Shown here piece by piece: positions 35,849 through 45,621 of a stretch of DNA of 64,000 bases. Under the pieces are notes generated by a model. It was not told where the DNA came from, searched no databases, and saw only the letters and a program-made list of their open reading frames with translations. The stretch is taken from the NCBI GenBank assembly GCA_934098345.1, contig CAKONX010000001.1:1-64000 (forward strand), written 5' to 3'. Position 1 is the first letter of the stretch; every line of letters begins with the position of its first letter. The position numbers and the translations under genes are program-made. Source of the DNA: an uncultured Bacilli bacterium. GTDB lineage: Bacteria; Bacillota_I; Bacilli_A; RF39; UBA660.

Positions 35849-36463
35849 ATGAAATTTGAAGTATTTGAAGGAAAAACAGAAGAAGAAGTAAAAGAAAATG
35901 CACTTAATTCACTAAATGTAGAAGAAAGTGATATTCTTTATAAAGTTGAAAAAGAAAAAGTGGGTCTTTTAAAAAAAGAAGTAATAAAAATGTATGTTTA
36001 TAAATTAACAGACATAGTTGAATTTATAAAACAATACCTTGAAAATATAACTTCTTCCATGGGTTTAGAAGTAACATTTGAAACTAAAATAAGAGAAAAA
36101 CAAATAACTGTAAAAATGTATTCTAATAATAATAAAATACTTATTGGACATAATGGTGCTACCTTATCCGCACTTACAACAATTGTAAAACAAGTAGTTA
36201 TGAATGAAATTGGAATGTATCCATACTTAATTCTAGATGTAGAAAATTATAAAGAAAAACAAGTTAAATACTTAGAAAGACTTGCTAAAAATTTAGCTCG
36301 TGAAGTAGAACATACTAAAGAAGAAGTAGAATTAGAAAACATGAATTCATATGAGAGAAGAATAATACATAATATATTATCTGATAATAAATATGTTTAT
36401 ACTGAATCTGTAGGTGAAGAACCAGAAAGACATGTTGTAATTAAACCTAAGGAGAATAAATAA
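35849..36463 (+). CDS. jag: RNA-binding protein Jag/KhpB
   Basis: The protein has 204 residues in the standard order: Jag-N domain ('FEGKTEEEVKENALNSL'), KH domain (~70-145, 'NNKILIGHNGATLSALTTIV', a GxxG-type loop) and R3H domain ('MNSYERRIIHNILSDN'). KhpB pairs with KhpA as a global RNA chaperone affecting cell division and wall synthesis in Firmicutes. It is coupled to yidC. Confidence 0.94.
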   Translation: MKFEVFEGKTEEEVKENALNSLNVEESDILYKVEKEKVGLLKKEVIKMYVYKLTDIVEFIKQYLENITSSMGLEVTFETKIREKQITVKMYSNNNKILIGHNGATLSALTTIVKQVVMNEIGMYPYLILDVENYKEKQVKYLERLAKNLAREVEHTKEEVELENMNSYERRIIHNILSDNKYVYTESVGEEPERHVVIKPKENK

Positions 36464-36477
36464 TTCTCTTTTTTTTT
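36452..36477 (+). terminator. Terminator after jag
   Basis: The stem GAGAAT/ATTCTC with a six-base loop overlaps the stop codon and is followed by nine T. It closes the rpmH-rnpA-yidC-jag unit. Confidence 0.75.
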
Positions 36478-36527
36478 ACTCTCTATAGTGATAATATAGG
36501 GTTGTATTTTTATTGGTGGTGATTATT

Positions 36528-37883
36528 TTGAATGAAAATATATGTGCAATATCAACTTCTTTAGGAGTAGGGGCTATTTCAATAGTTAGATGTTCTGGTC
36601 CAGAAGTAATTTCAATTGCAAATAAAATATTTAAAGGGAAAAATTTAGAAAATGTTAAAACTCATACTATACATTATGGTTATATAGTTGATAAAGATGA
36701 TATTATTGATGAAGTTTTAGTTTCTGTAATGCGTGCTCCTAAGACTTTTACTAGAGAAGATGTAGTAGAAATTAACTGTCATGGAGGCATTTCAACAACT
36801 AATAAAGTTTTAGAATTATTAATTAAAGCTGGGTGTAGACTTGCAACTCCAGGAGAATTTACTAAAAAAGCATTTTTAAATGGAAGAATAGATTTAACAG
36901 AAGCTGAAGGAATTCAAGAACTTATTTCATCAGAAGGTGAAGCATCAAGAAAATATGCAATGAATAAAGTTGAAGGAAATTTATCTAAAATAATAAAAAA
37001 TATCAGGAAACGTATAGTAAATTTAAGTGCAGAACTTGAAGTTAACTATGATTATCCAGAAGAAGCAGATAATCCAGAAGTTACTTATTCATCTCTTGAA
37101 ACTGAACTAAAAGAAATTAAAAATAATTTGGATAACTTACTAATGAATTCAGAAAGCGTAAATATTGTAAAAAATGGAATAGATGTTGCAATTATAGGTA
37201 AACCAAATGTTGGTAAAAGCAGTATATTAAATCATTTAACAAATGAAAATAAAGCAATTGTAACAGATATTGCTGGTACTACAAGAGATATTGTAGAATC
37301 ATCAATAATGATAAATGGAATAATGTTTAATCTTATAGATACAGCGGGAATTAGAAAAAGCAGTGATATAGTTGAACAAATAGGTGTTAAAAGAAGCTTA
37401 GATGAACTCGAAAAAGCCGATTTAGTTATATTTGTATTAAATAATAATGAACCACTAGATAAAGAAGAATTAGAAGTAATAAATAAAGATATAAGAGCTA
37501 AAAAAATAGTATTTATAAACAAAAATGATTTAAGTTCAAAAATAGATGAACATTTATTAGATGGACTTGATATATGTTATGGAAATACATTAAATGAAAA
37601 TGGATTAGATAGTTTAAAGAATGAAATTGTTGAATTATTTAATCTTGATGAAATTGAAAGTAAGAATTATAATTATCTATCAAATGCAAGACATATTGCA
37701 TTAACTCGTAAATCACTTGAATCAATTGAAAATGCACTTAAATCTATTAAAGATGAAGTACCTTTTGAAATGATTTCAGTTGATTTAAACGATGCTTATA
37801 ATTATTTAGGAGAAATTATAGGTGCTGTTTATAAAGATGAATTGCTAGATACTTTATTTAGTAAATTTTGCTTAGGAAAATAA
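36528..37883 (+). CDS. mnmE: tRNA uridine-34 5-carboxymethylaminomethyl modification GTPase
   Basis: The protein has 451 residues. The N-terminal folate-binding domain has 'ENICAISTSLGVGAISIVR', and the GTPase domain has 'IIGKPNVGKSSILNHL', 'DIAGTTRD', 'DTAGI' and 'NKND'. The C-terminal 'FCLGK' supplies the conserved Cys (CxGK). With MnmG it modifies wobble uridines. I chose the TTG at 36528: it follows GGTGGTGATT at the right distance and gives the family N-terminus. Confidence 0.96.
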   Translation: MNENICAISTSLGVGAISIVRCSGPEVISIANKIFKGKNLENVKTHTIHYGYIVDKDDIIDEVLVSVMRAPKTFTREDVVEINCHGGISTTNKVLELLIKAGCRLATPGEFTKKAFLNGRIDLTEAEGIQELISSEGEASRKYAMNKVEGNLSKIIKNIRKRIVNLSAELEVNYDYPEEADNPEVTYSSLETELKEIKNNLDNLLMNSESVNIVKNGIDVAIIGKPNVGKSSILNHLTNENKAIVTDIAGTTRDIVESSIMINGIMFNLIDTAGIRKSSDIVEQIGVKRSLDELEKADLVIFVLNNNEPLDKEELEVINKDIRAKKIVFINKNDLSSKIDEHLLDGLDICYGNTLNENGLDSLKNEIVELFNLDEIESKNYNYLSNARHIALTRKSLESIENALKSIKDEVPFEMISVDLNDAYNYLGEIIGAVYKDELLDTLFSKFCLGK

Positions 37884-37895
37884 GGAAGTGAAAAT

Positions 37896-39770
37896 ATGAA
37901 CTATGATGTAATAGTTGTTGGAGGAGGACACGCTGGATGTGAAGCAGCTGCCTCTGCAGCAAGATGTGGAATGCACACAGCTTTAATAACTTCAAATATG
38001 AACAATATTGCTGATATGCCATGTAATCCAAGTATAGGTGGAACAGCTAAGGGAATAGTTGTAAGAGAAATAGATGCCTTAGGTGGACTTATGGGTCGTG
38101 TTGCAGATAAATCACATTTACAAATAAAAATGTTAAATTCAGGAAAAGGTCCAGCAGTTAAAAGTTTACGTGCTCAAGGAGATAAAATAACTTATCCTAA
38201 AAATATGAAAGAAGAGTTAAATAAACTTGAAAATTTAGATATTATAGAAGAAATGGTAGAAGACTTAATTGTCGAAAATAACACAATTAAAGGGATAATA
38301 TGTGAATCGAAAAATGAATATTATTGTAAAAGTTTAGTTTTAACTACTGGTACATATCTAAAGAGTAAAATACTTGTTGGTTCAACTTTTAAATATGAAG
38401 GGCCTCATGGAGAAACAAGTAGTAAACATTTATCAGATAAATTAAGATCTTTAGGTTTAGAAATACAAAGACTAAAAACTGGAACTCCTCAAAGAATTGA
38501 TCCAAATACAGTAGATTATTCAGTATTAACAGAAGAATTAGGTGATGATGAATTGCTTTCTTTCTCATTTGATAGAAAACCAGACTATGATCCTAAAAAA
38601 CAAAGAAAATGTTATTTAGTTTATACTAATGAAGAAACTCATAAAATTATAAAAGATAATTTAGATAAATCAGCTATGTATGGAGGATATGCAGAAGGAA
38701 TTGGTCCTAGATATTGTCCAAGTATTGAAGATAAAGTAGTTAGATTTAAAGATAAAGAAAGACATCAATTATTTCTAGAACCAGAAAGTGATTATTATCC
38801 AGATCTTTATTTACAAGGATTTTCTACATCTATGCCAATAGATGTTCAAGAAAAAATGGTACACAGTTTAAAAGGATTAGAAAATGCTAAAATATTAAAA
38901 TTTGCTTATGCAATTGAATATGATGCTATTAATCCATTACAAATGAAACCATCACTAGAATCCAAAGTAATAAATAACTTATTTACAGCTGGACAAATTA
39001 ATGGAACAAGTGGTTATGAAGAAGCAGCTGGACAAGGTTTAATTGCTGGAATTAATGCTAGTCAAAAGGTTAAAGGTGAAGAACCATTAATTTTAAAAAG
39101 AAATGAAGCATATATAGGTGTTTTAATAGATGATTTAGTAACTAAAGGAACAAAAGAACCTTATAGATTATTAACAAGTCGAGCTGAATATAGATTAGTT
39201 TTAAGACATGATAATGCTGATTTAAGATTAAGAAGAATAGGTTATAAATATGGTTCAGTAACAGATGAACAATATAATAATTTATTAGAAAAAGAAAAAA
39301 ACATTGAATCATTAACTAATGAATTAAAAACTTTAAAAATAAATAATAAAAATGTAACTGAAGAGATAAAAAATCACTTAAATGTAGAAGCACTTGATAC
39401 AGGTATAAGTGGATATTTATTACTTAAAAGACCTCAAATAAAAATTACTGACTTAGTTCCATATTTATCAAAAGAATATGATAAAGAAATACTAGAAGTA
39501 GTTGAAATTGAAATAAAATATGAAGGATATATTGAAAAAACAAATCGTGAAATAGAACACATGTTAAAGCTTGAAACTAAACGAATTCCTGAAGATATTA
39601 ACTATGATTTAGTTTCTAATATTGCCAGTGAAGCAAAACAAAAATTAAAACAAGTACGCCCTCAAACTTTAGCACAAGCTACTAGAATTAGTGGAGTAAA
39701 CTTAACTGATATATCAGTTTTATCTGTATATTTAAAAAAACATTATAGTAAGGATTCTAATAATGAATAG
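37896..39770 (+). CDS. mnmG: tRNA uridine-34 modification enzyme MnmG (GidA)
   Basis: The protein has 624 residues, full length. It has the FAD motif 'VVGGGHAGCEAAASAAR', 'MPCNPSIGGTAKG', 'GTPQRID' and 'AGQINGTSGYEEAAGQG'. The C-terminal helical domain that binds MnmE ends with 'ATRISGVNLTDISVL'. The gene follows mnmE after 12 nt and overlaps rsmG by 8 nt. Confidence 0.97.
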   Translation: MNYDVIVVGGGHAGCEAAASAARCGMHTALITSNMNNIADMPCNPSIGGTAKGIVVREIDALGGLMGRVADKSHLQIKMLNSGKGPAVKSLRAQGDKITYPKNMKEELNKLENLDIIEEMVEDLIVENNTIKGIICESKNEYYCKSLVLTTGTYLKSKILVGSTFKYEGPHGETSSKHLSDKLRSLGLEIQRLKTGTPQRIDPNTVDYSVLTEELGDDELLSFSFDRKPDYDPKKQRKCYLVYTNEETHKIIKDNLDKSAMYGGYAEGIGPRYCPSIEDKVVRFKDKERHQLFLEPESDYYPDLYLQGFSTSMPIDVQEKMVHSLKGLENAKILKFAYAIEYDAINPLQMKPSLESKVINNLFTAGQINGTSGYEEAAGQGLIAGINASQKVKGEEPLILKRNEAYIGVLIDDLVTKGTKEPYRLLTSRAEYRLVLRHDNADLRLRRIGYKYGSVTDEQYNNLLEKEKNIESLTNELKTLKINNKNVTEEIKNHLNVEALDTGISGYLLLKRPQIKITDLVPYLSKEYDKEILEVVEIEIKYEGYIEKTNREIEHMLKLETKRIPEDINYDLVSNIASEAKQKLKQVRPQTLAQATRISGVNLTDISVLSVYLKKHYSKDSNNE

Positions 39771-40485
39771 AGAAGAATTTATTGAAGAAACTAAAAAACT
39801 AGGTATTAATATAACAGAAGAAATTATGAACAAGTTTGATACCTATATTAATTTTTTAATCGAGTATAATGAACATACTAATTTAACAGCAATAAAAGAC
39901 TATGAAAGTATTCTTTTAAAACATTTTTTTGATTCTTTAATGTTAGAACATTATTTTGATTTTAAAAATACAAAACGTATTTTAGATATTGGAACTGGAG
40001 CAGGATTCCCAGGTATGATTTTAGCAATAATGCATCCAGAAATAGAAGTTACATTACTGGATTCTAATAATAAAAAACTAAAATTTTTAGAGTTATTAGC
40101 TGAAAAAATAAATGTAAAAAATATTAAAATAGTCCATGAAAGAGCAGAAGATTATGTAAATCGTGAAAGACAAAAATTTGATGTGGTAACTTCACGTGCC
40201 GTAAGTGATTTAGAAATCTTATCTGAATTAAGTATACCTTTCTTAAAAATAGGAGGTTACTTTATTCCTTTAAAAGGTAAAATAGATGATGAATTAAATA
40301 GGTCAAAAGAAATAATAAAAAATCTTGGTGGAAATATAAAAAATATCTTTAATTATGAACTAATTAAAGAAAATTCTACTCGTAATATAATATTAATTGA
40401 AAAGGTAAGTGATACTCCAAATAAGTATCCTAGAAATTATTCACAAATAAAAAGAATAGTTGAAAAAAAGACAAAAATAAAGTAA
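39763..40485 (+). CDS. rsmG: 16S rRNA G527 N7-methyltransferase
   Basis: The protein has 240 residues. 'YNEHTNLTAIKDYESILLKH', SAM motif 'ILDIGTGAGFPGMILAI' and 'VTSRAVSDLEIL' identify RsmG (GidB). It methylates the ribosome decoding-site region; loss gives low-level streptomycin resistance in other species. Overlap with mnmG suggests coupled translation. noc follows, as in Bacillus. Confidence 0.96.
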   Translation: MNREEFIEETKKLGINITEEIMNKFDTYINFLIEYNEHTNLTAIKDYESILLKHFFDSLMLEHYFDFKNTKRILDIGTGAGFPGMILAIMHPEIEVTLLDSNNKKLKFLELLAEKINVKNIKIVHERAEDYVNRERQKFDVVTSRAVSDLEILSELSIPFLKIGGYFIPLKGKIDDELNRSKEIIKNLGGNIKNIFNYELIKENSTRNIILIEKVSDTPNKYPRNYSQIKRIVEKKTKIK

Positions 40486-40524
40486 TATAAATATAGAATA
40501 AAATAGGTTGGTACGGTGAATAGA

Positions 40525-41643
40525 ATGAAAATGGAATCTCAAATACAATTAATAAATATGGATGAAATAATACCAAATAGATTTCAACCAAGACTTGTGT
40601 TTTCTGAAGAAGGTTTAGATGAATTAGCTCAATCAATAAAGGAACATGGAATTATCCAACCTTTAGTATTAAGAAGAGTAGGTAATAAGTTTGAAATAAT
40701 TGCTGGTGAAAGAAGATTTAAAGCTGCTGAACTTGCTGGACTTACAGCTGTTCCTGCTATTATAACTGATTTAGATGACAATGAATCAGCCGAAGTTGCT
40801 ATTATTGAAAATACGCATAGAAGAAACTTATCAGCAATAGAAGAAGCAAAATCATATAAAAAACTTTTAGATCGTAAATATGTAACCCAAGATCAATTAG
40901 CAAAAAGACTTGGAACTAGCCAATCTACACTTGCTAATAAAATAAGATTATTAAGTCTTGATCCTCAAGTCCAAGATGCCTTAATGAAAGAAAAAATAAG
41001 TGAAAGACATGCAAGAAGCTTACTTAAAGTAACAGATAAATTAAAACAAGTAGAATTATTAAATAGAATCATTAATGAAAGATGGACTGTTAAAAGACTT
41101 GATGATGAAATTCAAGAAATACTATTGAGTTACCAAAAAAATTCCAACGTAACTGGTGGAATAAACGCTAATAGCCAAATAGATGTTAATGTTAATAATA
41201 TAATAAATAATTCTAATGATATTGAACCAGTTAAGGAAGAAGAAGCCAATTATTCATATACAAATGATTTTTCTAATAAAAATAATGTTAAAAAGTCATT
41301 ATTTTTCAACAGCTTAGAAAATGAAACCGTAAATATGAATCCTGATCCATCAATGATAATAAATCCATTTAGAAATGAATCACTAACAAATCCATTACTT
41401 GAAGATTTAGATGTAATTGATATTGACGAAGAAGAGGAGCAACCTGAAGAAGTTAAGAAGGAAGAAACACCAACTGTTACTTATCATGAACCAGTTGTTG
41501 ATACAAGTGAAGAAATAGAAAGTGAATTAAAGAAAATAATTGGACTTGCGAATAAAAGGAAACAAAAAGTAAAATTTGAAGAATTTGACTTTGGCGATAT
41601 ATATCAAATAGTTATTAAAGTGGACAAAAACGACAAGCAATAG
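40525..41643 (+). CDS. noc: Noc-type nucleoid occlusion protein (ParB superfamily)
   Basis: The protein has 372 residues. The CTP-binding N-domain has 'GERRFKAAELAGL' and 'ENTHRRNLSAIEEA'. The DNA-binding domain has 'TQDQLAKRLGTSQSTLANKI'. Of the four residues known to separate Noc from ParB specificity, three are Noc-like: Gln in TSQS, Lys in ANK and Arg in SERHAR. The fourth is Ser (LLS), not Lys or Ala. The gene follows rsmG as Bacillus noc does. The N-terminal amphipathic membrane helix of Bacillus Noc is missing, and a long acidic linker precedes the C-terminal domain. The ATG at 40525 has a better-spaced site than the GTG at 40516. Confidence 0.85.
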   Translation: MKMESQIQLINMDEIIPNRFQPRLVFSEEGLDELAQSIKEHGIIQPLVLRRVGNKFEIIAGERRFKAAELAGLTAVPAIITDLDDNESAEVAIIENTHRRNLSAIEEAKSYKKLLDRKYVTQDQLAKRLGTSQSTLANKIRLLSLDPQVQDALMKEKISERHARSLLKVTDKLKQVELLNRIINERWTVKRLDDEIQEILLSYQKNSNVTGGINANSQIDVNVNNIINNSNDIEPVKEEEANYSYTNDFSNKNNVKKSLFFNSLENETVNMNPDPSMIINPFRNESLTNPLLEDLDVIDIDEEEEQPEEVKKEETPTVTYHEPVVDTSEEIESELKKIIGLANKRKQKVKFEEFDFGDIYQIVIKVDKNDKQ

Positions 41644-41657
41644 TTGTCGTTTTTTAA
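41627..41657. terminator. Bidirectional terminator between noc and the PBP gene
   Basis: The 10-bp stem AAAACGACAA/TTGTCGTTTT with a seven-base loop overlaps the end of noc and lies beside the PBP stop codon. Confidence 0.85.
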
Positions 41658-43570
41658 TTTATATAAGGACTCTGTGTTCCATCAATAAAATAAAATAGTT
41701 CTTTTGATTTAACATCGTATTTACCAGTTTTAGGATTCATTGGAATTGCTATTACATTATCAGGTTTGGTATACCATTCATCATCTATAATATCTTCAGT
41801 ATAGGCATTAACAGAATTTAACCAAATATCTTTAATAGCTTTAGAATAACTCTTTGGTACATCCTTATTTTCATCATTACCAGCCCATATAATAGATAAA
41901 ACATTTTTATTATAACCACTTATCCAATAATCGTTATCAGTTGTACCACTTTTCAAAGCGTATTTTTGATTTAATTTACCATTTAAATATAAAACAGTCG
42001 GAGAATTATAATCAACATAATTGTAATTATAAGTATTACGCATCATTTCATTTAAAATATATAAAGAATCATCATTTAAAACTTTTTCTTCTTGATTTTT
42101 ATGAATATATAAAACATTTCCACTAGCATCTTCAATTTTATTAATAAAGTATAGTTCTCTTTTAATACCACCACTTGCAAGAGTATTATAAGCATTTGCA
42201 TAATCTAACATATTTATTTCACTAGCCCCAAGTGCAAGAGAAGGATTTGCTGCTAAACTTTCCTTTAATCCACATTTTTTTAAAGTATTAACTAGGCTGT
42301 TTTCTCCTAAAAATAAGTGAGTTTTAACAGCATATATATTATCTGAATAAGCAAGAGCTTGACTCATAGTGATATCTTTATTTGCATACTTATTTCCATA
42401 ATTAGTTGGATTATATATTTTATTTTCTTGAAATACAAAAGATGTTTTTTCGGATTTAAATGTACTTGCTTCAGTCATACCACTTTCTAATGCGGAATAA
42501 TATAAAAAAGGTTTAATCGTAGAACCAACTTGTCTTTTTGATTTTAAAACACGGTTATATTGACTTTTAGAATAATCTTTACCACCTGATAAAGCAACAA
42601 TTTTGCCATTTCTTGGATCAACTACAATTCCAGATACTTGATTATCATCCTCTTTAGTTTTTTCTTTAATAGCTGTATCCATTGCTTTCTGAGTGTCCAT
42701 ATCTAAGTTTGTAAATATTCTTATTCCTCCAGAATTAATTATTGAATCAGGAATTGATTCTATTTTATTTAATTCATCCATAACAGCATCTTGATAATAC
42801 ATTAAAGTTGTTAAATTATTATTTTGTTTTTGACCATATAAATTTAAATTATCAAAATTTAAACTATCTGCATCTTCTTTAGATATAGTTTTATTGTTGA
42901 TAAGTACCTCTTTTACAACATTTACTCTTTTCATACAAGCATCCATATTAGAAATAGGATTATAATTATTCGGACTTTTTGGAATACCTGCTAATATTAT
43001 AGCTTCTTCCTTAGTTAAATTACTTGGATCTTTATTAAAATAATAACTAGCTGCACTTTTTATTCCATAAATACCTTGACCAAAATAAATCGTGTTTAAA
43101 TAACCTTCTAATATTTCATCTTTAGAATAATGAGTTTCTAGTTTTACTGTTAAAAAAGCTTCTTCAATCTTTCTTTCCCAAGTTTGATCAAAAGTTAAAT
43201 ACAAGTTTTTAACATATTGTTGACTTATAGATGATGCACCTGCAAGAATTTTACCTGATTTAATATTTGTTACTAAAGTTTTAGCAATTCTAGCTATGTC
43301 AAAGCCTAAATGATGATAAAAATGTTGATCTTCTACTGATACAATGTATTTTAAAAATTCTGGGTCTATTTCACTTAACGATACCCACTCACTTTTATTA
43401 CTACCTTGATATACTAAATTATCTTTATTATCATATAAATAATAAGAATTTGCTGAATTAAGCGTCATAGCAGGCATAAAATATGAATAAACATATATTC
43501 CAATAATGACAACAATGATACTGATGAAAAGAAAAATACCAATTTTAAATAAGTTTTTTAATTGTTTCAT
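41654..43570 (-). CDS. Class A penicillin-binding protein
   Basis: The protein has 638 residues. It has one N-terminal transmembrane helix (~10-30) and a GT51 glycosyltransferase with 'VEDQHFYHHLGFD' (catalytic Glu) and 'AGASSISQQYVKNLYL'. A transpeptidase follows with 'RQVGSTIKPFLYYSAL' (SxxK), 'YSDNIYA' (SxN) and 'LKSGTTDNDYW' (KSGT). It polymerises and cross-links peptidoglycan. It is the only large right-arm gene facing the fork. It may be a vegetative or a sporulation enzyme (PbpF/PbpG-like); the sequence does not decide. Confidence 0.93.
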   Translation of the reverse strand: MKQLKNLFKIGIFLFISIIVVIIGIYVYSYFMPAMTLNSANSYYLYDNKDNLVYQGSNKSEWVSLSEIDPEFLKYIVSVEDQHFYHHLGFDIARIAKTLVTNIKSGKILAGASSISQQYVKNLYLTFDQTWERKIEEAFLTVKLETHYSKDEILEGYLNTIYFGQGIYGIKSAASYYFNKDPSNLTKEEAIILAGIPKSPNNYNPISNMDACMKRVNVVKEVLINNKTISKEDADSLNFDNLNLYGQKQNNNLTTLMYYQDAVMDELNKIESIPDSIINSGGIRIFTNLDMDTQKAMDTAIKEKTKEDDNQVSGIVVDPRNGKIVALSGGKDYSKSQYNRVLKSKRQVGSTIKPFLYYSALESGMTEASTFKSEKTSFVFQENKIYNPTNYGNKYANKDITMSQALAYSDNIYAVKTHLFLGENSLVNTLKKCGLKESLAANPSLALGASEINMLDYANAYNTLASGGIKRELYFINKIEDASGNVLYIHKNQEEKVLNDDSLYILNEMMRNTYNYNYVDYNSPTVLYLNGKLNQKYALKSGTTDNDYWISGYNKNVLSIIWAGNDENKDVPKSYSKAIKDIWLNSVNAYTEDIIDDEWYTKPDNVIAIPMNPKTGKYDVKSKELFYFIDGTQSPYIN

Positions 43571-43643
43571 TTCATCACCTTTTATTATAATGAGACAAAT
43601 TTAAAAAATTATGATAAAATAACGCCAAGTGAGGAAATAATTT

Positions 43644-43979
43644 ATGGAAAAGCTTAAATTTACACTAAAAAGTGAAGATGAAACGATTATTAATCGTGAA
43701 GAATCATATTATATAAAAGATAATGTTATAAAATTTAAAATAGATAGTATAATATTTGAATATGATATAGATAATGATAAACTTATCAAAAAAGATGAAA
43801 ACATCTTAATAATGGATTTTAAGAACAATAATTTTATAATAACTTTAAAAGAAAATAATTTAATTTTTGATATTCCTATCTTAGAAGTAATAATAAAAAA
43901 GAGCAAAAATAATATAAATATTAGATATACAATAGAAGAAAATAAAATGGTTAATAAATGTATAAATATAGAATATTAA
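43644..43979 (+). CDS. Small beta-rich protein, possible DUF1934/YwiB relative
   Basis: The protein has 111 residues of mostly beta-strand pattern, without signal peptide. The place just upstream of rpoE and the size fit the DUF1934 (YwiB) calycin-like family, which neighbours rpoE or argS in other Bacilli, but residue-level similarity is weak. It begins after GAGGAAAT. The function is unknown. Confidence 0.55.
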   Translation: MEKLKFTLKSEDETIINREESYYIKDNVIKFKIDSIIFEYDIDNDKLIKKDENILIMDFKNNNFIITLKENNLIFDIPILEVIIKKSKNNINIRYTIEENKMVNKCINIEY

Positions 43980-44091
43980 TTATTTATATTGACAAGCAAT
44001 AATTATATGATAAAATTATTATTGTTTTAAGTATTAATGACAAATTATTATGTTCTTGCATATAATGCAAATGAATATTAAGGAGGAAAAT

Positions 44092-44523
44092 ATGAAAACA
44101 ATAAAAATAAGTGATGAAGAATTAGAAACAATGTCTCATACAGATGTTGCTTATGTAATATTAAAAGAAAATGGAAGTAAGATGACTATTCAAGAATTGT
44201 TTAAAACAGTTATTGATGTAATGCATTTACCAGAATCATACTTTGAAAGTAAAATAGCTGATTTTTTCCAATTACTTGCTACAGATAAAAGATTTATAAT
44301 GTTAGAAAAAGGTTTCTGGGATTTATCAGATAATCATACTAAAAAAGTAGTAATTGATTCAGATGATGATGAAGAAATTGTAGTTGATGAAGAAGTTTTA
44401 GATGAAGAAGAATCTGAAGATGGAGTTAACTATGATGAAACAGTTGTTGATGATGACGATGAAGAAGATGATTTAAAAGATTTAGTTATAATTGATGATG
44501 CCGAAGAAACAGATTCAATGTAA
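44092..44523 (+). CDS. rpoE: RNA polymerase delta subunit
   Basis: The protein has 143 residues. The N-terminal HARE/HB1 domain has 'ISDEELETMSHTDVAYVIL' and 'MTIQELFKTVIDVM', followed by 'DKRFIMLEKGFWDLSD'. The C-terminal half is an acidic, disordered tail (runs of Asp and Glu). Delta is specific to Firmicutes and speeds RNA polymerase recycling. The ATG at 44092 follows AAGGAGG; an upstream ATG at 44050 lacks a site. A TTGACA lies near 43990. Confidence 0.93.
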   Translation: MKTIKISDEELETMSHTDVAYVILKENGSKMTIQELFKTVIDVMHLPESYFESKIADFFQLLATDKRFIMLEKGFWDLSDNHTKKVVIDSDDDEEIVVDEEVLDEEESEDGVNYDETVVDDDDEEDDLKDLVIIDDAEETDSM

Positions 44524-44534
44524 AAGGTGAAAAA

Positions 44535-45590
44535 ATGATTGAAAGATTAAATATTATTAAAGAAAGATATAAAGAAATAGAAGAAGAATTATCAAAACCA
44601 GAAGTTTTAAATGATTATTCAAAAATGAAAAGTCTTTCTAAAGAAAAAAGTGATTTGGAAACAATAGTTAATAAATATCAAGAATATCAAGATGTAAATA
44701 ATTCCATTAAAGAAGCTAAATCATTAATTAATGATCCGGATTTAGGAGATTTAGCTCAAATGGAATTAGAAGAAAATACTGAAAAATTAACTAACTTAGA
44801 ACATGAATTAGAACTTTTATTAATTCCAAAAGATGAAAATGATGGAAAAAATATTATTATGGAAATTCGTGGAGCAGCTGGTGGAGATGAAGCTAATATC
44901 TTTGCTGGAGATTTATTTAGAATGTATTCTAGGTATGCTGAAAAACAAGGGTGGAAAACTGAAGTAACTAATGCCGTTGAAGGAACTGCAGGAGGATATT
45001 CTCAAATTGAATTCATGATAAAAGGAGAAAATGTTTATTCAAAATTAAAATTTGAAAGTGGATCTCACCGTGTACAAAGAGTACCAGAAACAGAATCCCA
45101 AGGAAGAATTCAAACATCCACAGCAACTGTAGCAGTAATGCCAGAAGCAGAAGAATTCGACTATGAATTAGATATGAATGAAATAAGAGTAGATATTACA
45201 CGTTCAAGTGGTTGTGGTGGACAAGGAGTTAACACAACTGACTCAGCTGTAAGACTTACACATATTCCAACTGGAATAATCGTTTATAGTCAAACAGAAC
45301 GAAGCCAAATAAGAAATAAAGAAAAAGCTATTCAAATAATGAAAACACGTTTATATGACTTAAAATTACGTGAAAAAGAAGAAGCTGAAGGACAAGATAG
45401 AAGAAACAAAATTGGTACTGGAGATCGTTCAGAAAAAATAAGAACATATAACTATCCACAAAACAGAGTAACTGACCATCGTATAGGTTTCTCAGTAATG
45501 AACTTAGATCGTGTAATGGATGGAGATCTTGATCCAATAATTGATGCATTAATAACTGAAGATCAAAGAAGAAAACTAGAAAATCAATAA
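44535..45590 (+). CDS. prfA: Peptide chain release factor 1
   Basis: The protein has 351 residues. The GGQ motif is in 'RSSGCGGQGVNTTDSAV'. The region that reads stop codons and the end 'YNYPQNRVTDHRIG' are standard RF1. It releases the peptide at UAA and UAG. prmC, whose product methylates the GGQ Gln, lies two genes downstream. Confidence 0.97.
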   Translation: MIERLNIIKERYKEIEEELSKPEVLNDYSKMKSLSKEKSDLETIVNKYQEYQDVNNSIKEAKSLINDPDLGDLAQMELEENTEKLTNLEHELELLLIPKDENDGKNIIMEIRGAAGGDEANIFAGDLFRMYSRYAEKQGWKTEVTNAVEGTAGGYSQIEFMIKGENVYSKLKFESGSHRVQRVPETESQGRIQTSTATVAVMPEAEEFDYELDMNEIRVDITRSSGCGGQGVNTTDSAVRLTHIPTGIIVYSQTERSQIRNKEKAIQIMKTRLYDLKLREKEEAEGQDRRNKIGTGDRSEKIRTYNYPQNRVTDHRIGFSVMNLDRVMDGDLDPIIDALITEDQRRKLENQ

Positions 45591-45621
45591 AAAATATTAT
45601 TAAAGTATACAGGGGGGAAGT

